From positions 1,661,001 to 1,725,000 of the forward strand of contig NZ_CP108514.1 of the NCBI RefSeq assembly GCF_035989305.1: a DNA stretch of 64,000 nt, read 5' to 3'. Positions 16,061 through 24,100 of the stretch are shown here, in pieces (the stretch's first letter is position 1; each line of letters begins with the position of its first letter). Source of the stretch: Streptomyces sp. NBC_01233 (GTDB lineage Bacteria > Actinomycetota > Actinomycetes > Streptomycetales > Streptomycetaceae). The position numbers and the translations under genes were made by a program. A model generated the notes under the pieces. It was not told the origin of the DNA, did not search any database, and saw only the letters and a program-made list of their open reading frames with translations.

Positions 16061-16896
16061 TCGTCGTCGCTCTTCTTCTTGTGGGGCAGGGGGGCGAGGC
16101 GTTCGGCCAGCCAGCCCGGCGGACCGGACCGCTGCTTGACCTCGGCCTCCATGGTGATCTTCTCGTGGATCGTGGCCGCCCGCGGCAGCAGCGCCTCCAC
16201 GTAGGCGCGGCGGAGCGCGTCGGTGGAGTCGAAGCCCGGCTCGTCGACCAGCCACTCGTCGGGGACGTCGGCCGCGACCTCCGTCAGCAGCTCCTCGGTG
16301 ACCAGCGGCGCGAGGGCCGCGGCCGCGGCCTCGATGTCCGGGCCCACGGGGGCCAGTACGTGGTCGGAGGCGTTGTAGGGCTTGGCGGACGCGGCCTTGG
16401 CGGTGGGCCAGTTGTGGTGCCAGATCATGGTGGCGCCGTGGTCGATGAGCCAGAGGTCCCCGTGCCAGACCAGCATGTTCGGGTTGCGCCAGGACCGGTC
16501 GACGTTGTTGATGAGGGCGTCGAACCAGACCACGCGTCCCGCTTCGACCGGGTCCACCTGGTAGGCGAGCGGGTCGAAGCCGATCGAGCCGGGCAGGTAG
16601 TCCATGCCGAGGTTGAGTCCGCCGCTGGCCTTGAGCAGCTCCTGGACCTCCTGGTCGGGCTCGCCGAGCCCGATGACGGGGTCGAGCTGCATCTGGACCA
16701 GGGTCGGGACGCGCAGTCCCAGCCGCTGGGCCAGGCGGCCGCAGATGACCTCGGCGACCAGGGTCTTGCGACCCTGGCCGGCTCCGGTGAATTTCATGAC
16801 GTATGTGCCGAGGTCGTCGGCCTCGACGATTCCGGGGAGCGAGCCACCCTCGCGCAAAGCCGTGACGTAACGGGTCGCGATCACTTCTGTGAGCAT
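16057..16896 (-). CDS. HipA-like kinase-fold protein, start region duplicated by the integrated element
   Basis: 279 residues. It resembles the HipA_2 group: a YVMKFTGAGQGRKTLVAEV segment near residues 32-50, the catalytic-loop-like NVDRSWRNPN at 131-140 and LIDHG at 150-154 standing for the Mg-binding motif. HipA proteins are Ser/Thr kinases that can slow growth by phosphorylating aminoacyl-tRNA synthetases; this shorter type lacks the N-terminal HipB-contacting part. Its first 34 codons lie inside a 117-bp segment that recurs 15,060 bp away, so the intact gene probably carries a start region supplied by the element. It is the first gene of a two-gene operon with DUF3037. Confidence 0.85.
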   Translation of the reverse strand: MLTEVIATRYVTALREGGSLPGIVEADDLGTYVMKFTGAGQGRKTLVAEVICGRLAQRLGLRVPTLVQMQLDPVIGLGEPDQEVQELLKASGGLNLGMDYLPGSIGFDPLAYQVDPVEAGRVVWFDALINNVDRSWRNPNMLVWHGDLWLIDHGATMIWHHNWPTAKAASAKPYNASDHVLAPVGPDIEAAAAALAPLVTEELLTEVAADVPDEWLVDEPGFDSTDALRRAYVEALLPRAATIHEKITMEAEVKQRSGPPGWLAERLAPLPHKKKSDDE

Positions 16897-16911
16897 TTTC
16901 CCAGGCTATCC
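16795..16911. repeat. Left copy of the element-flanking repeat (attL candidate)
   Basis: Aligns without gaps to 31855-31971; by hand count 97-98 of 117 positions match (about 84%), including a 27-base identical block at 16861-16887. It covers the first 34 codons of the HipA-like gene and its upstream bases. Most differences are synonymous, so both copies have lived as coding DNA. The identical block is the best candidate for the crossover core. Confidence 0.8.
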
Positions 16912-16974
16912 GGCGTTCACAGTTCACGATCCAAGGTTTTCCCCGAGTCGCCGCTGACACCCGGAAGCCGACCA

Positions 16975-17238
16975 TCAGCCCTGGGGAGAATCTGGGGAGT
17001 TCCGGCTAAGCGGCTCGCTCCCCTGCTCCCCCAGCAGGCCGTTGATGGCGCGGCGCCCCTTGCCACCAGCCTCCGGCATGAAGTGAGCATAGTGGTCCAG
17101 GGTGATCGTCGGGGACGAGTGCCCCAGCCACCTGGCCAGCGTCACCACCGACTCGCCGGCCTCCAGAACGACGGAGGCGTAGGTGTGCCTTAGGGCATGG
17201 AAGCCGTCTCTGTGCGCCGCCTCCCACTGCCAGGGCTT
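16975..17238 (-). pseudogene. C-terminal remnant of a tyrosine integrase
   Basis: About 85 residues of genuine integrase sequence: WEAAHRDGFHALRHTYAS holds the catalytic His-x-x-Arg, LARWLGHSSPTITLDHYAHF holds the second conserved His and the nucleophilic Tyr. This is the typical end of Streptomyces phage- or plasmid-type integrases, whose full length is near 400 residues. Upstream of about 17240 the reading changes abruptly to a different sequence related to a transposase start, so the N-terminal three quarters are missing. Its position next to the left repeat is where an int gene is expected. Confidence 0.8.
16981..16999. repeat. CTGGGGAG direct repeats near the left end
   Basis: Two copies of CTGGGGAG spaced 11 bases apart, lying within the last codons of the integrase remnant. 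Related copies occur near the right end at 31693-31742. Such short direct repeats near att sites are the usual form of arm-type integrase binding sites. Confidence 0.45.
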
Positions 17239-17345
17239 GCGAAGCGTGCGGCGTAGGCTTCCAGCGGGCCCGGAGCGGGCGGACACGGCAGACGACGGGT
17301 CATCACAAACTCCCAGGCAGCGAGGCGACGTTCCTCTGCTACCGG
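17239..17345 (-). pseudogene. Remnant resembling the N-terminus of an IS701-type transposase
   Basis: The frame reads AAWEFVMTRRLPCPPAPGP followed by LEAYAARF, which I associate with the start of DDE transposases of the IS701 group in Streptomyces. It is fused directly to the integrase remnant at about 17240, and no transposase core follows. This looks like two successive mobile-element losses. The family assignment is from memory and uncertain. Confidence 0.35.
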
Positions 17346-17368
17346 CCTACCGCAGCCCTGACCCGCCG

Positions 17369-18655
17369 TCAACAAACCACCGCTAGCGCGATGTCGCGGT
17401 CGGCGAACTGGCGGTGGAAGGCGCGCTTGAGCTCGTCGAACGACTGACCCGCCTCCTCCAGCGCGAGCGGCAGCTGCTCGGCGACGGTGTCGAGGAGGAA
17501 GTTGATGTCCTGCTCGGTGTGGTTCACCGTGATCGGAACGCGCACACCGGACCGGTTCGCGGGCACTGCGGGGTAGGTTGCGAAGTTCGTGTACATGCCG
17601 GCGTCGAGCAGGCGCCTGACGAGCCCGAAGCATGCTTCCGGGTTGCCGGTGGCGATCAAGCGGATCGGCGCCTCGGAGAGGCTCACCAGCGGCAGCTTCA
17701 GCTCGGTCGCCCGGGTGTTGAAGAACCGGATCCGGGACCGCAGCGTGCGCCTGCGCTCCTCGGCCTCCTCGGTCATGTGCAGCTCCGCGGACGCGCGGAT
17801 GCCGCCGATCATCGGCGGCTGTACCGGGCCGGAGAAGAGCATCGGCATACCGCATTCGAGCACCGTCTGGCGCATCTCCTCGGTCGGGAAGGTGAGGACA
17901 CCGCCACCGACGCCGAACGACTTCGCCAACGATCCGACGACAACCGCGCGGTCGTGGAACTTCGGATCGAGGTTCTCCAGCGTCCAGCCGCGGCCGTGCC
18001 TGCCGTACCACGAGAGCGCGTGCGCGTCGTCGGCGTAGATCCACAGCTTGTCGTGCTTTTCGAAGAGACGGTTCAGCTCGTCGGCGGGCGGCAGGTCGCC
18101 GTACATGCTGTACAGGCCGTCGGCCATGTACCAGACCCGCTCGTACCGCTGCGACAACTCGGTGATCTTGCGGTCCAGCACTGCGGGGTTGCCGTGTGGC
18201 GCGATCTGCACCTCGGTGCCGTCCGCCTGCGAGATCTTGGCCGCGAGCTGCACGTTCGCGTGCACTTGGGCGTCGAGCAGCACCGCGTCCGCGCCCGGCC
18301 TGATGATCGTGGGGATGAAGGCGATGCTGCCGAGCGTCGTGCTCGCGGCAATGAGCGTCGGCCGGTCGAAGATCCTGCGCAGCGCCGCCTCGGCGGCGGG
18401 GTACTCCGGCGAACTCATGTAGGTGCGGCTCATCGAGAACTGCGTACCGTAGCGGCGCGCCGAGTCTGCCGCGGCCGTCTGGATCGCGGGATGCAGCTCC
18501 ATACCGAGGTAGCTGCACGAGCTGAAGTTGAGGACGCGCTTGCCGTCGATGACGACAGTGCGGCCGTCGAGCTGATCGTCTTCAGCTACGACGTGGCTGA
18601 TGCCGAGGGCGACCGCTCGGGTCAAGGTCTCCGAAATCGTCTGAACGTTGCTCAT
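17369..18655 (-). CDS. Alpha-oxoamine synthase (PLP-dependent, KBL/AONS/ALAS-like)
   Basis: 428 residues, full length. Fold-type I PLP enzyme with FSSCSYLGMELHPAI at the N-terminus, YADDAHALSWYG near residue 230 (PLP-binding Asp and His) and the Schiff-base lysine in VGSLAKSFGVGGG near residue 265. Members condense an amino acid with an acyl-CoA or acyl-ACP with loss of CO2: biotin, heme and sphingolipid pathways and CqsA-type signals. The exact substrate is not readable. Neighbours are remnants, so it is not part of a visible biotin or heme locus. It lies in the same element as the terpenoid genes but 7 kb away and on the opposite strand, so a shared pathway is unproven. Confidence 0.85.
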   Translation of the reverse strand: MSNVQTISETLTRAVALGISHVVAEDDQLDGRTVVIDGKRVLNFSSCSYLGMELHPAIQTAAADSARRYGTQFSMSRTYMSSPEYPAAEAALRRIFDRPTLIAASTTLGSIAFIPTIIRPGADAVLLDAQVHANVQLAAKISQADGTEVQIAPHGNPAVLDRKITELSQRYERVWYMADGLYSMYGDLPPADELNRLFEKHDKLWIYADDAHALSWYGRHGRGWTLENLDPKFHDRAVVVGSLAKSFGVGGGVLTFPTEEMRQTVLECGMPMLFSGPVQPPMIGGIRASAELHMTEEAEERRRTLRSRIRFFNTRATELKLPLVSLSEAPIRLIATGNPEACFGLVRRLLDAGMYTNFATYPAVPANRSGVRVPITVNHTEQDINFLLDTVAEQLPLALEEAGQSFDELKRAFHRQFADRDIALAVVC

Positions 18656-18789
18656 GGATTCGGAGGGTAGCGCTCTGACCCGTTCGAGCGTGTCCGAAGG
18701 AGTTAACGCCCAGTGTGATCTGGCTCTGTTGGCGAAGGTGGGATCAGGCTCTCGTCGCGGCAGAGCCGGCGTCAGCGCAGGTCCTGCGG

Positions 18790-18945
18790 CACGTGCGTCT
18801 GCCCGAGCTCCACCTTGCCCGCACCGGGCGGGACGCCGTCCAGCGGGGCCTGAGCGCGCTGGTCGACTCCGACGGCCTGCCCGCCGCGCTGGCGAGCGTC
18901 AAGGACCGTGCGGGCCGCACCCGTACCTACACCGCGGGGAGCACA
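18790..18945 (+). pseudogene. N-terminal fragment of a serine hydrolase (beta-lactamase/DD-peptidase family)
   Basis: The frame reads RGLSALVDSDGLPAALASVK followed by DRAGRTRTYTAG, which matches the start of mature secreted class C beta-lactamase-like hydrolases in Streptomyces. It stops making sense at about 18945, well before the catalytic SxxK motif, where an opposite-strand fragment begins. No intact start or signal peptide is present. Confidence 0.5.
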
Positions 18946-19102
18946 GCCCGGCGATCAGCTGCGCGGCCCGCTGGTCGACCTGGGCCTCCAGGTACCAGTC
19001 GCCGTCCGACAGCACCGCACGGGCCGGCGGTCGGGTCGGGCGGATCACCTTGAACTCCGCCGGGCCGAGCCGGGCCCGGTGGATGGTGAGGGGCAGTTTC
19101 AT
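18946..19102 (-). pseudogene. N-terminal fragment of an unrecognised gene
   Basis: From an ATG the frame reads MKLPLTIHRARLGPAEFKVI and continues PTRPPARAVLSDGDWYLEAQ, plausible protein sequence of about 50 residues, and then loses sense at the junction with the serine-hydrolase fragment. I do not recognise the family. It appears truncated at its 3' side. Confidence 0.35.
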
Positions 19103-19126
19103 GTCCGGCCCATTGATACGGCACGG

Positions 19127-19312
19127 CTAGTAGGGCCTGGTCAGGCTGACGTCGGCCGCCGCCGTGCGATCGTACTCGGCGAGGATGAGGCCCTTGGTGT
19201 GGTACGTGCCGCACTTGGCCTCGTCCTTGCGCTTGATGAGGGTGAAGGTGTCAAGGATGTACTCGACGTCGTCGCGATTGATCCCGTAGAGGTGGAAGAA
19301 GAGGGCGCCACC
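19127..19312 (-). pseudogene. C-terminal remnant of a PglX/Eco57I-type DNA methyltransferase
   Basis: About 60 codons read [19 protein letters not shown], then [20 protein letters not shown] and a stop. The YGxxRDDVxYILDTF...KDE...GxYxTKxLIL pattern is, from family knowledge, the conserved C-terminal tail of large N6-adenine methyltransferases of BREX, DISARM and type II restriction systems. The methyltransferase domain itself is missing: the frame is cut exactly where the PD-(D/E)XK gene ends. It shows that a restriction or defence locus once stood here. Confidence 0.55.
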
Positions 19313-20500
19313 TCAGCCCCTTTCGGCGTCGCGTAGAGCCTCGTCGACGGCACCCGAGTCCTGATCCCACCACTGACGGACCCGGAGGGCCACGCGGGCC
19401 GCGTAGGTGTCGATCGGTTCGTGGGGGCGCGCCGGCGGGGTGAGATCAAGGTGTTCCCACCAGACCCACTTGTCCCACGGCTGACTGTCCCAGCGTTCGC
19501 GGAGCGCCACGTGCGCAAACGGGTCGGCAACGTAGACACCTACGAAGGGACGCTGGACATCCTTGAAGGGATCCGCCGCCCCCCGCGACTGCCCCAGCCC
19601 GAAACCGGCAAGGGGACTCCCGTCCGCCGAGATCCATTCCGGCCGCGACAGCAGCACAGCCCGCTCATCGAAGCTGTCGCGCTGCCCCTGCGCGAGGTAG
19701 TCGAAGGTCGTGACCACAGTCCGGGAGGCCAGCTCCGGAACCAGGTCCTCCAAGGCGCGCCCGGTCGCCTCGGGAAGCTCCGCCAGAAGCGCGCGGGCCG
19801 CGGCCTGTGCCTCCGGCATCCGCTGTCCGTGCGCGAGCCAGAACCGCGCCGCTTCGCTGTTCAACGAGGCCACTCCACTCATCCTCTCCACGTCGGCCAG
19901 GTAGTTCTCCGCGGTGGCCCTCCCGACGATTCCGTTGTGGTCCACCGGCGACGGCGCGGCGGTGAGCGCGCCGCGGAGGACGTCCGCGAAGCCTGGGAGC
20001 CGCAAGGCGCGGAAGTGCTCACTTCCCGGGGCGGCAGCACGGTGCGTGAGGATGACGAAGACAGGGTCCGGATCGCTCGCGTAGTCCGCCGCGAGACGTC
20101 TGGTCTGGTCCGGACCCTCGGATGCGTGGATCTTGAGTTCGATCACCAGCGTCGCCGTGTCCATGGCGACCACTATGTCGGCGCGGCTCTGGGCCCGGGT
20201 CACCTCCTTGGCCACCCGGGCCGAGCCGGACAGCACGCCGGTGGCCACTTCGCCCCGCCCCAGCCGGTGCAGCAAGCCCACGAGAACACGAGCGCCGAGT
20301 TGGTGAGCACCCTTCGGGTCCAGCAGCCAAGCGATCAGCGCCTGATGGTGCCGTTCAAGGTGACGAAGCCCCAGAACCTCCAGCGCGGTCGCGGGTCCGG
20401 GAACCCACAGACCCTTCGCCCGGAGGTCCTCCAGTTCGTCGGCGACCGAGGCCCAGAAGGGCTGCCGTGGAACGCCCGCGCCACGGAATTCCGCCGACAT
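19313..20500 (-). CDS. PD-(D/E)XK nuclease-superfamily protein
   Basis: 395 residues from the ATG; the long upstream open frame is antisense to the helicase and not real. Residues about 40-125 look like a PD-(D/E)XK core: HHQALIAWLLDPKGAHQLG, then RADIVV with the Asp at about 108 and VIELK with Glu 121 and Lys 123. The remainder (residues 150-395) is of unknown type with several Trp-rich stretches (WDSQPWDKWVWWEHLDL). Such proteins are found in defence islands, often without a known partner. It is divergent from the SNF2 helicase gene, and a methyltransferase tail follows directly at its 3' side. Nuclease activity is inferred from the motif only. Confidence 0.7.
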   Translation of the reverse strand: MSAEFRGAGVPRQPFWASVADELEDLRAKGLWVPGPATALEVLGLRHLERHHQALIAWLLDPKGAHQLGARVLVGLLHRLGRGEVATGVLSGSARVAKEVTRAQSRADIVVAMDTATLVIELKIHASEGPDQTRRLAADYASDPDPVFVILTHRAAAPGSEHFRALRLPGFADVLRGALTAAPSPVDHNGIVGRATAENYLADVERMSGVASLNSEAARFWLAHGQRMPEAQAAARALLAELPEATGRALEDLVPELASRTVVTTFDYLAQGQRDSFDERAVLLSRPEWISADGSPLAGFGLGQSRGAADPFKDVQRPFVGVYVADPFAHVALRERWDSQPWDKWVWWEHLDLTPPARPHEPIDTYAARVALRVRQWWDQDSGAVDEALRDAERG

Positions 20501-21124
20501 CTCCACGCCTCGATCCCCCTGACCGGCCGGTACCCCGGCCACGGTACTTGGATCTGCATTCCACTCTCCGGGCTTCGGAGAATCCGCCTGTGCGATCACA
20601 ACGTCCGGTGCGTCATCGACGGGGTACAGGAAGTCCCGACGCCGGTGGCTTCGCCAAGGACCCTCGCAGGCAGGACTCCCACAGGGCTTGGGCTTGGCGT
20701 GCCGAGGAACCGGATCAGGATGCCGCGAGGTCGCCCAGGAGGAGGTCCGGTACGGCCTCCTCCTCGACCCGTACGCCGAGTTCGGCGAGTGCCCATGACA
20801 GGTCCTGGATCCCCGGAGGCTTCGGACGGCGGGCCCGGCAGGGGGTGGGGGCGGATGGCCGTGGTGGCCGCCGCCCGGTAGTCCGCGGCCGTGTAGGGCA
20901 GGGGTGCCAGGGGACACGACGCAGCAGTGTGGTCGTGATGCGCAGTCCGCCCTCAGGAACAAGACGCCTCCCCTACGGAGGTCCTGGCCGCCCGGCTGGG
21001 CCGGCACCGGCCCAGTCCCAGTTCTGGGCAGAGTTTGTCCGCCGTCTGCGTGCTGTGCTGCAATCGTTTCGTCGTGTTGGTGATGGTCGGCAACGGCCGT
21101 CGGCAGGGGGGACGGAACCTTCGT
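20501..21124. other. Intergenic region with a decayed coding remnant
   Basis: This 624-base stretch separates two divergent genes. On the minus strand, between about 20720 and 20965, short protein-like pieces follow one another in different frames (EGGLRITTTLLRR, LPYTAADYRAAATTAIRP, DLSWALAELGVRVEEEAVPD) and end in a stop near 20720. This reads as a gene broken by at least two frameshifts; I do not recognise it. The remaining parts should hold the promoters of the PD-(D/E)XK and helicase genes, but no clear boxes stand out. Confidence 0.4.
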
Positions 21125-24100
21125 ATGGCCCGCGTCATCGTTCCGGTCGGGCCCTCTCATGCCCCCGCGTCCGAGCCACTGGTGAACGCAGAATGCGCGG
21201 CCTGGGTGCGGGGGCTGCTCAGCACGGGCTGGGCCGCGGTGTTCGTGCCAGGGGAGCCGGACCGGCTCGGGCGACTGCACCTGTGGCGGCCCGTCGGCGC
21301 CCCGGAGGCACAAACGCCGCATCCCGTCGGCGTCGGCGTGGAGCGGATTGAACTGGTGCTGCCGCACGGCCGCTCCGTGCGCCGCCGCACCGTCGAGTCG
21401 TACGCCGTGCCGCCCGCGACGGCCGCGATCGCGCTGCTGCACGCCTGTCCGCCGCCTCACCCCGGGGAACCGTCGAGTGCCGCCGCGTTCCCGCATTCGG
21501 ACATCTGTACGGACGCACCCCCGCACTCGCAGATGCCGCCGCACGTCGCAGCGCTCCACCCCTCCGCCGCCGCCTGGGCGGCGGCCGCCCGTCTCGCGCT
21601 GCGCATGCTCGCCGAGGGGCGGCTGTATCCGGCGCTCACGGCACAGGCGTACGACACCTGGCGGATCGGCCCATACGACACCGCGGCCCGGCAGGCCGTC
21701 GATGAACTGGCGGCCGCCTTCCCGCCGTACGCCCACTGCCTTCCGCTGCCGGGTACTTCCCCGGTACGTATCGTGGAACCCGCCCCGCTCGTCCGGGACT
21801 TCGCCGATGCTGTCGCCGACGCGCTGGCCCGCACCCCCGCCGCCGCGCTCGCCGTGGGCCGACTCCCCTACGCGTGGCGCGAGGTGCGCGCAGTGCCGGC
21901 CCTGCGCGAGTGGGCCGAGGAGACCGACGCGGGACTGTCCGCGAAGGTCACAGTCAGTTTGCGTGTCGAGCCGCCCGCCGGACGGCGGGGGCAGTTCCGC
22001 GCGGTCGTACAGCTGCACACCGCCGACGACCCGGCACTGGTGGTCGAGGCCGACCGGCTGTGGGCCGATCCCGCCGCCGTGCAGCGGCAGTTGGGGCCGC
22101 GCGCCGAGACCGAGACGCTGCTCGCGCTGCGCCGCGGCGCCCGCGCCTGGCCGCCTCTGGGCCGACTGCTCCAGGAGACCGCCCCCGACCAGCTGTACCT
22201 GAGCGACGACGAGGCTCTCGACCTGCTCGGAGACGCCACGGACGCCCTGCGCGGCGCGGGCATCGACGTGCACTGGCCCCGCGAGCTGGTCAAGGCGCTC
22301 ACCGCACAGGCCGAGATCGGGCAGCCCGGAGCCCCCGGCTCCGCCGCGCCCTCGCTGCTGGGCGCCGATGCCCTGCTCGACTTCCGCTGGCAGATCTCAC
22401 TCGGCAGCCAGGCGCTCACCGAGGCCGAGATGGACGAGCTCGCCGAAGCCCGCCGCCCGCTGATCAGACTGCGTGACCAGTGGGTGATCGCCGATCCCAA
22501 GCTGGTCGCCCGCGCCAAGCGCCGCCGCGGGAAACCCCTCTCCCCCATGGAGGCCCTGGCCGTGGCGCTGACCGGCGAGGTGAAGGTGGACGGCGAATCC
22601 GTGTCCGTCATCGCGACCGGAGCCTTCGCCGCGCTCATCGACCGTATCCGCGCCCCTCAGGCCCGCGAACCCGTCCCGCAGCCCGCCGCACTGAAGGCAT
22701 CCCTGCGCGACTACCAGATGCGCGCTCTGACCTGGCTCGCCGACATGTGCGAACTCGGCCTGGGCGGCTGCCTCGCCGACGACATGGGCCTGGGCAAGAC
22801 CATCACCCTGCTCGCCCTGCATCTGCACCGCATGCAGGACCCGGCGACCGCAGGTCCCACCCTGGTGGTCTGCCCGACCTCGCTGCTGGGCAACTGGCAG
22901 CGCGAGGCCGAGAAGTTCGCGCCCGGCATCCCCGTGCGCCGCTTCCACGGCGGCGACCGGCACTTGGACGACCTGGCCCCCGGCGAGATCGTCCTGGTGA
23001 CGTACGGAGTGCTGCGGCGCGACCGCGAGCGGCTCGCCGAAGCGGCATGGGGCCTGGTCGCCGCGGATGAGGCCCAGCACGCCAAGAACCCGTACAGCAC
23101 CACCGCCCGCGAACTGCGCGCCCTGCCCGGCAAGGCCAGAGTGGCGCTGACCGGCACCCCCGTCGAGAACAACCTCTCCGAGCTGTGGGCCCTGCTGGAC
23201 TGGACCACCCCCGGGCTGCTCGGCACGCTTCCCGCCTTCCGCGAGCGGTACGCCCGCGCCATCGAAGCCGGCGAGGACCCCGAGGCCGCCGAGCACCTGG
23301 GCCGCCTTGTCCGGCCCTTCCTGCTGCGCCGCAAGAAGTCCGATCCCGGGATCGCGCCCGAGCTGCCGCCGAAGACCGAGACCGACCGGATCGTGCCGCT
23401 GTCCACGGAGCAGACCAGCCTGTACGAGGCGGTGGTGCGCGAGACCATGGACCGTATCCGCGGGAGCGAGGGCATCGCCCGTCGTGGCCTGGTCCTGGGG
23501 CTCCTCACCGCGCTCAAGCAGATCTGCAACCACCCCGCCCAGTACCTGCGCCAGTCCGGGCCGCTGGACGGGCGCTCCGGCAAGCTCGACCTCCTCGACG
23601 AGCTGCTGGAGACCATCACCGCGGAGGGCGAGTCCGTCCTGGTCTTCACCCAGTACACGGGCATGGCGAAGCTCCTCGAAAAGCACCTGGCCGAGCGGGG
23701 GACGGCGCCGCTCTTCCTGCACGGCGGCACCCCCGTGGCTCGCCGCGAGGAGATGGTCGCGGAGTTCCAGGCCGGGAAGGCGCCCGTCTTCCTGCTGTCG
23801 CTCAAGGCCGCGGGCACCGGACTCAACCTGACCCGCGCCACCCATGTCGTGCACTACGACCGCTGGTGGAACCCTGCCGTCGAGGACCAGGCCACCGACC
23901 GCGCCTACCGCATCGGCCAGGACCGGCCCGTACAGGTGCACCGGATCGTCACCGAAGGGACCGTGGAGGACAAGGTGGCCAGGCTCCTGGATGCCAAACG
24001 GGCGCTGGCCGAGTCGGTGATCGGCTCCGGCGAGGGGGCGCTCACCGAGCTCGGTGACGCCGAGCTCGCCGAGCTCGTCGCCCTGAGTGGGCAAGCATGA
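21125..24100 (+). CDS. SNF2-family DEAD/DEAH-box helicase
   Basis: 991 residues from the ATG (MARVIVPVGPSHAPAS); a G-rich stretch about 12 bases upstream could be the ribosome site. The N-terminal 500 residues include the bacterial SNF2-associated region. The motor follows: motif I DDMGLGKT near residue 556, motif II DEAQ near 648, LTGTPVENNLSELW, and in the second RecA lobe the HYDRWWNPAVEDQATDRAYR motif. These proteins translocate on double-stranded DNA and remodel bound proteins. The next gene, a SWIM protein, overlaps its stop by four bases; this pair recurs in many actinobacteria. It differs from the DISARM and BREX helicases in context. Confidence 0.92.
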   Translation: MARVIVPVGPSHAPASEPLVNAECAAWVRGLLSTGWAAVFVPGEPDRLGRLHLWRPVGAPEAQTPHPVGVGVERIELVLPHGRSVRRRTVESYAVPPATAAIALLHACPPPHPGEPSSAAAFPHSDICTDAPPHSQMPPHVAALHPSAAAWAAAARLALRMLAEGRLYPALTAQAYDTWRIGPYDTAARQAVDELAAAFPPYAHCLPLPGTSPVRIVEPAPLVRDFADAVADALARTPAAALAVGRLPYAWREVRAVPALREWAEETDAGLSAKVTVSLRVEPPAGRRGQFRAVVQLHTADDPALVVEADRLWADPAAVQRQLGPRAETETLLALRRGARAWPPLGRLLQETAPDQLYLSDDEALDLLGDATDALRGAGIDVHWPRELVKALTAQAEIGQPGAPGSAAPSLLGADALLDFRWQISLGSQALTEAEMDELAEARRPLIRLRDQWVIADPKLVARAKRRRGKPLSPMEALAVALTGEVKVDGESVSVIATGAFAALIDRIRAPQAREPVPQPAALKASLRDYQMRALTWLADMCELGLGGCLADDMGLGKTITLLALHLHRMQDPATAGPTLVVCPTSLLGNWQREAEKFAPGIPVRRFHGGDRHLDDLAPGEIVLVTYGVLRRDRERLAEAAWGLVAADEAQHAKNPYSTTARELRALPGKARVALTGTPVENNLSELWALLDWTTPGLLGTLPAFRERYARAIEAGEDPEAAEHLGRLVRPFLLRRKKSDPGIAPELPPKTETDRIVPLSTEQTSLYEAVVRETMDRIRGSEGIARRGLVLGLLTALKQICNHPAQYLRQSGPLDGRSGKLDLLDELLETITAEGESVLVFTQYTGMAKLLEKHLAERGTAPLFLHGGTPVARREEMVAEFQAGKAPVFLLSLKAAGTGLNLTRATHVVHYDRWWNPAVEDQATDRAYRIGQDRPVQVHRIVTEGTVEDKVARLLDAKRALAESVIGSGEGALTELGDAELAELVALSGQA

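Noticed and set aside
17369..18655. C5N-unit (aminohydroxycyclopentenone) pathway from the ALAS-like gene
   Set aside because: The acyl-CoA ligase and amide synthase that accompany this pathway are absent from the window.
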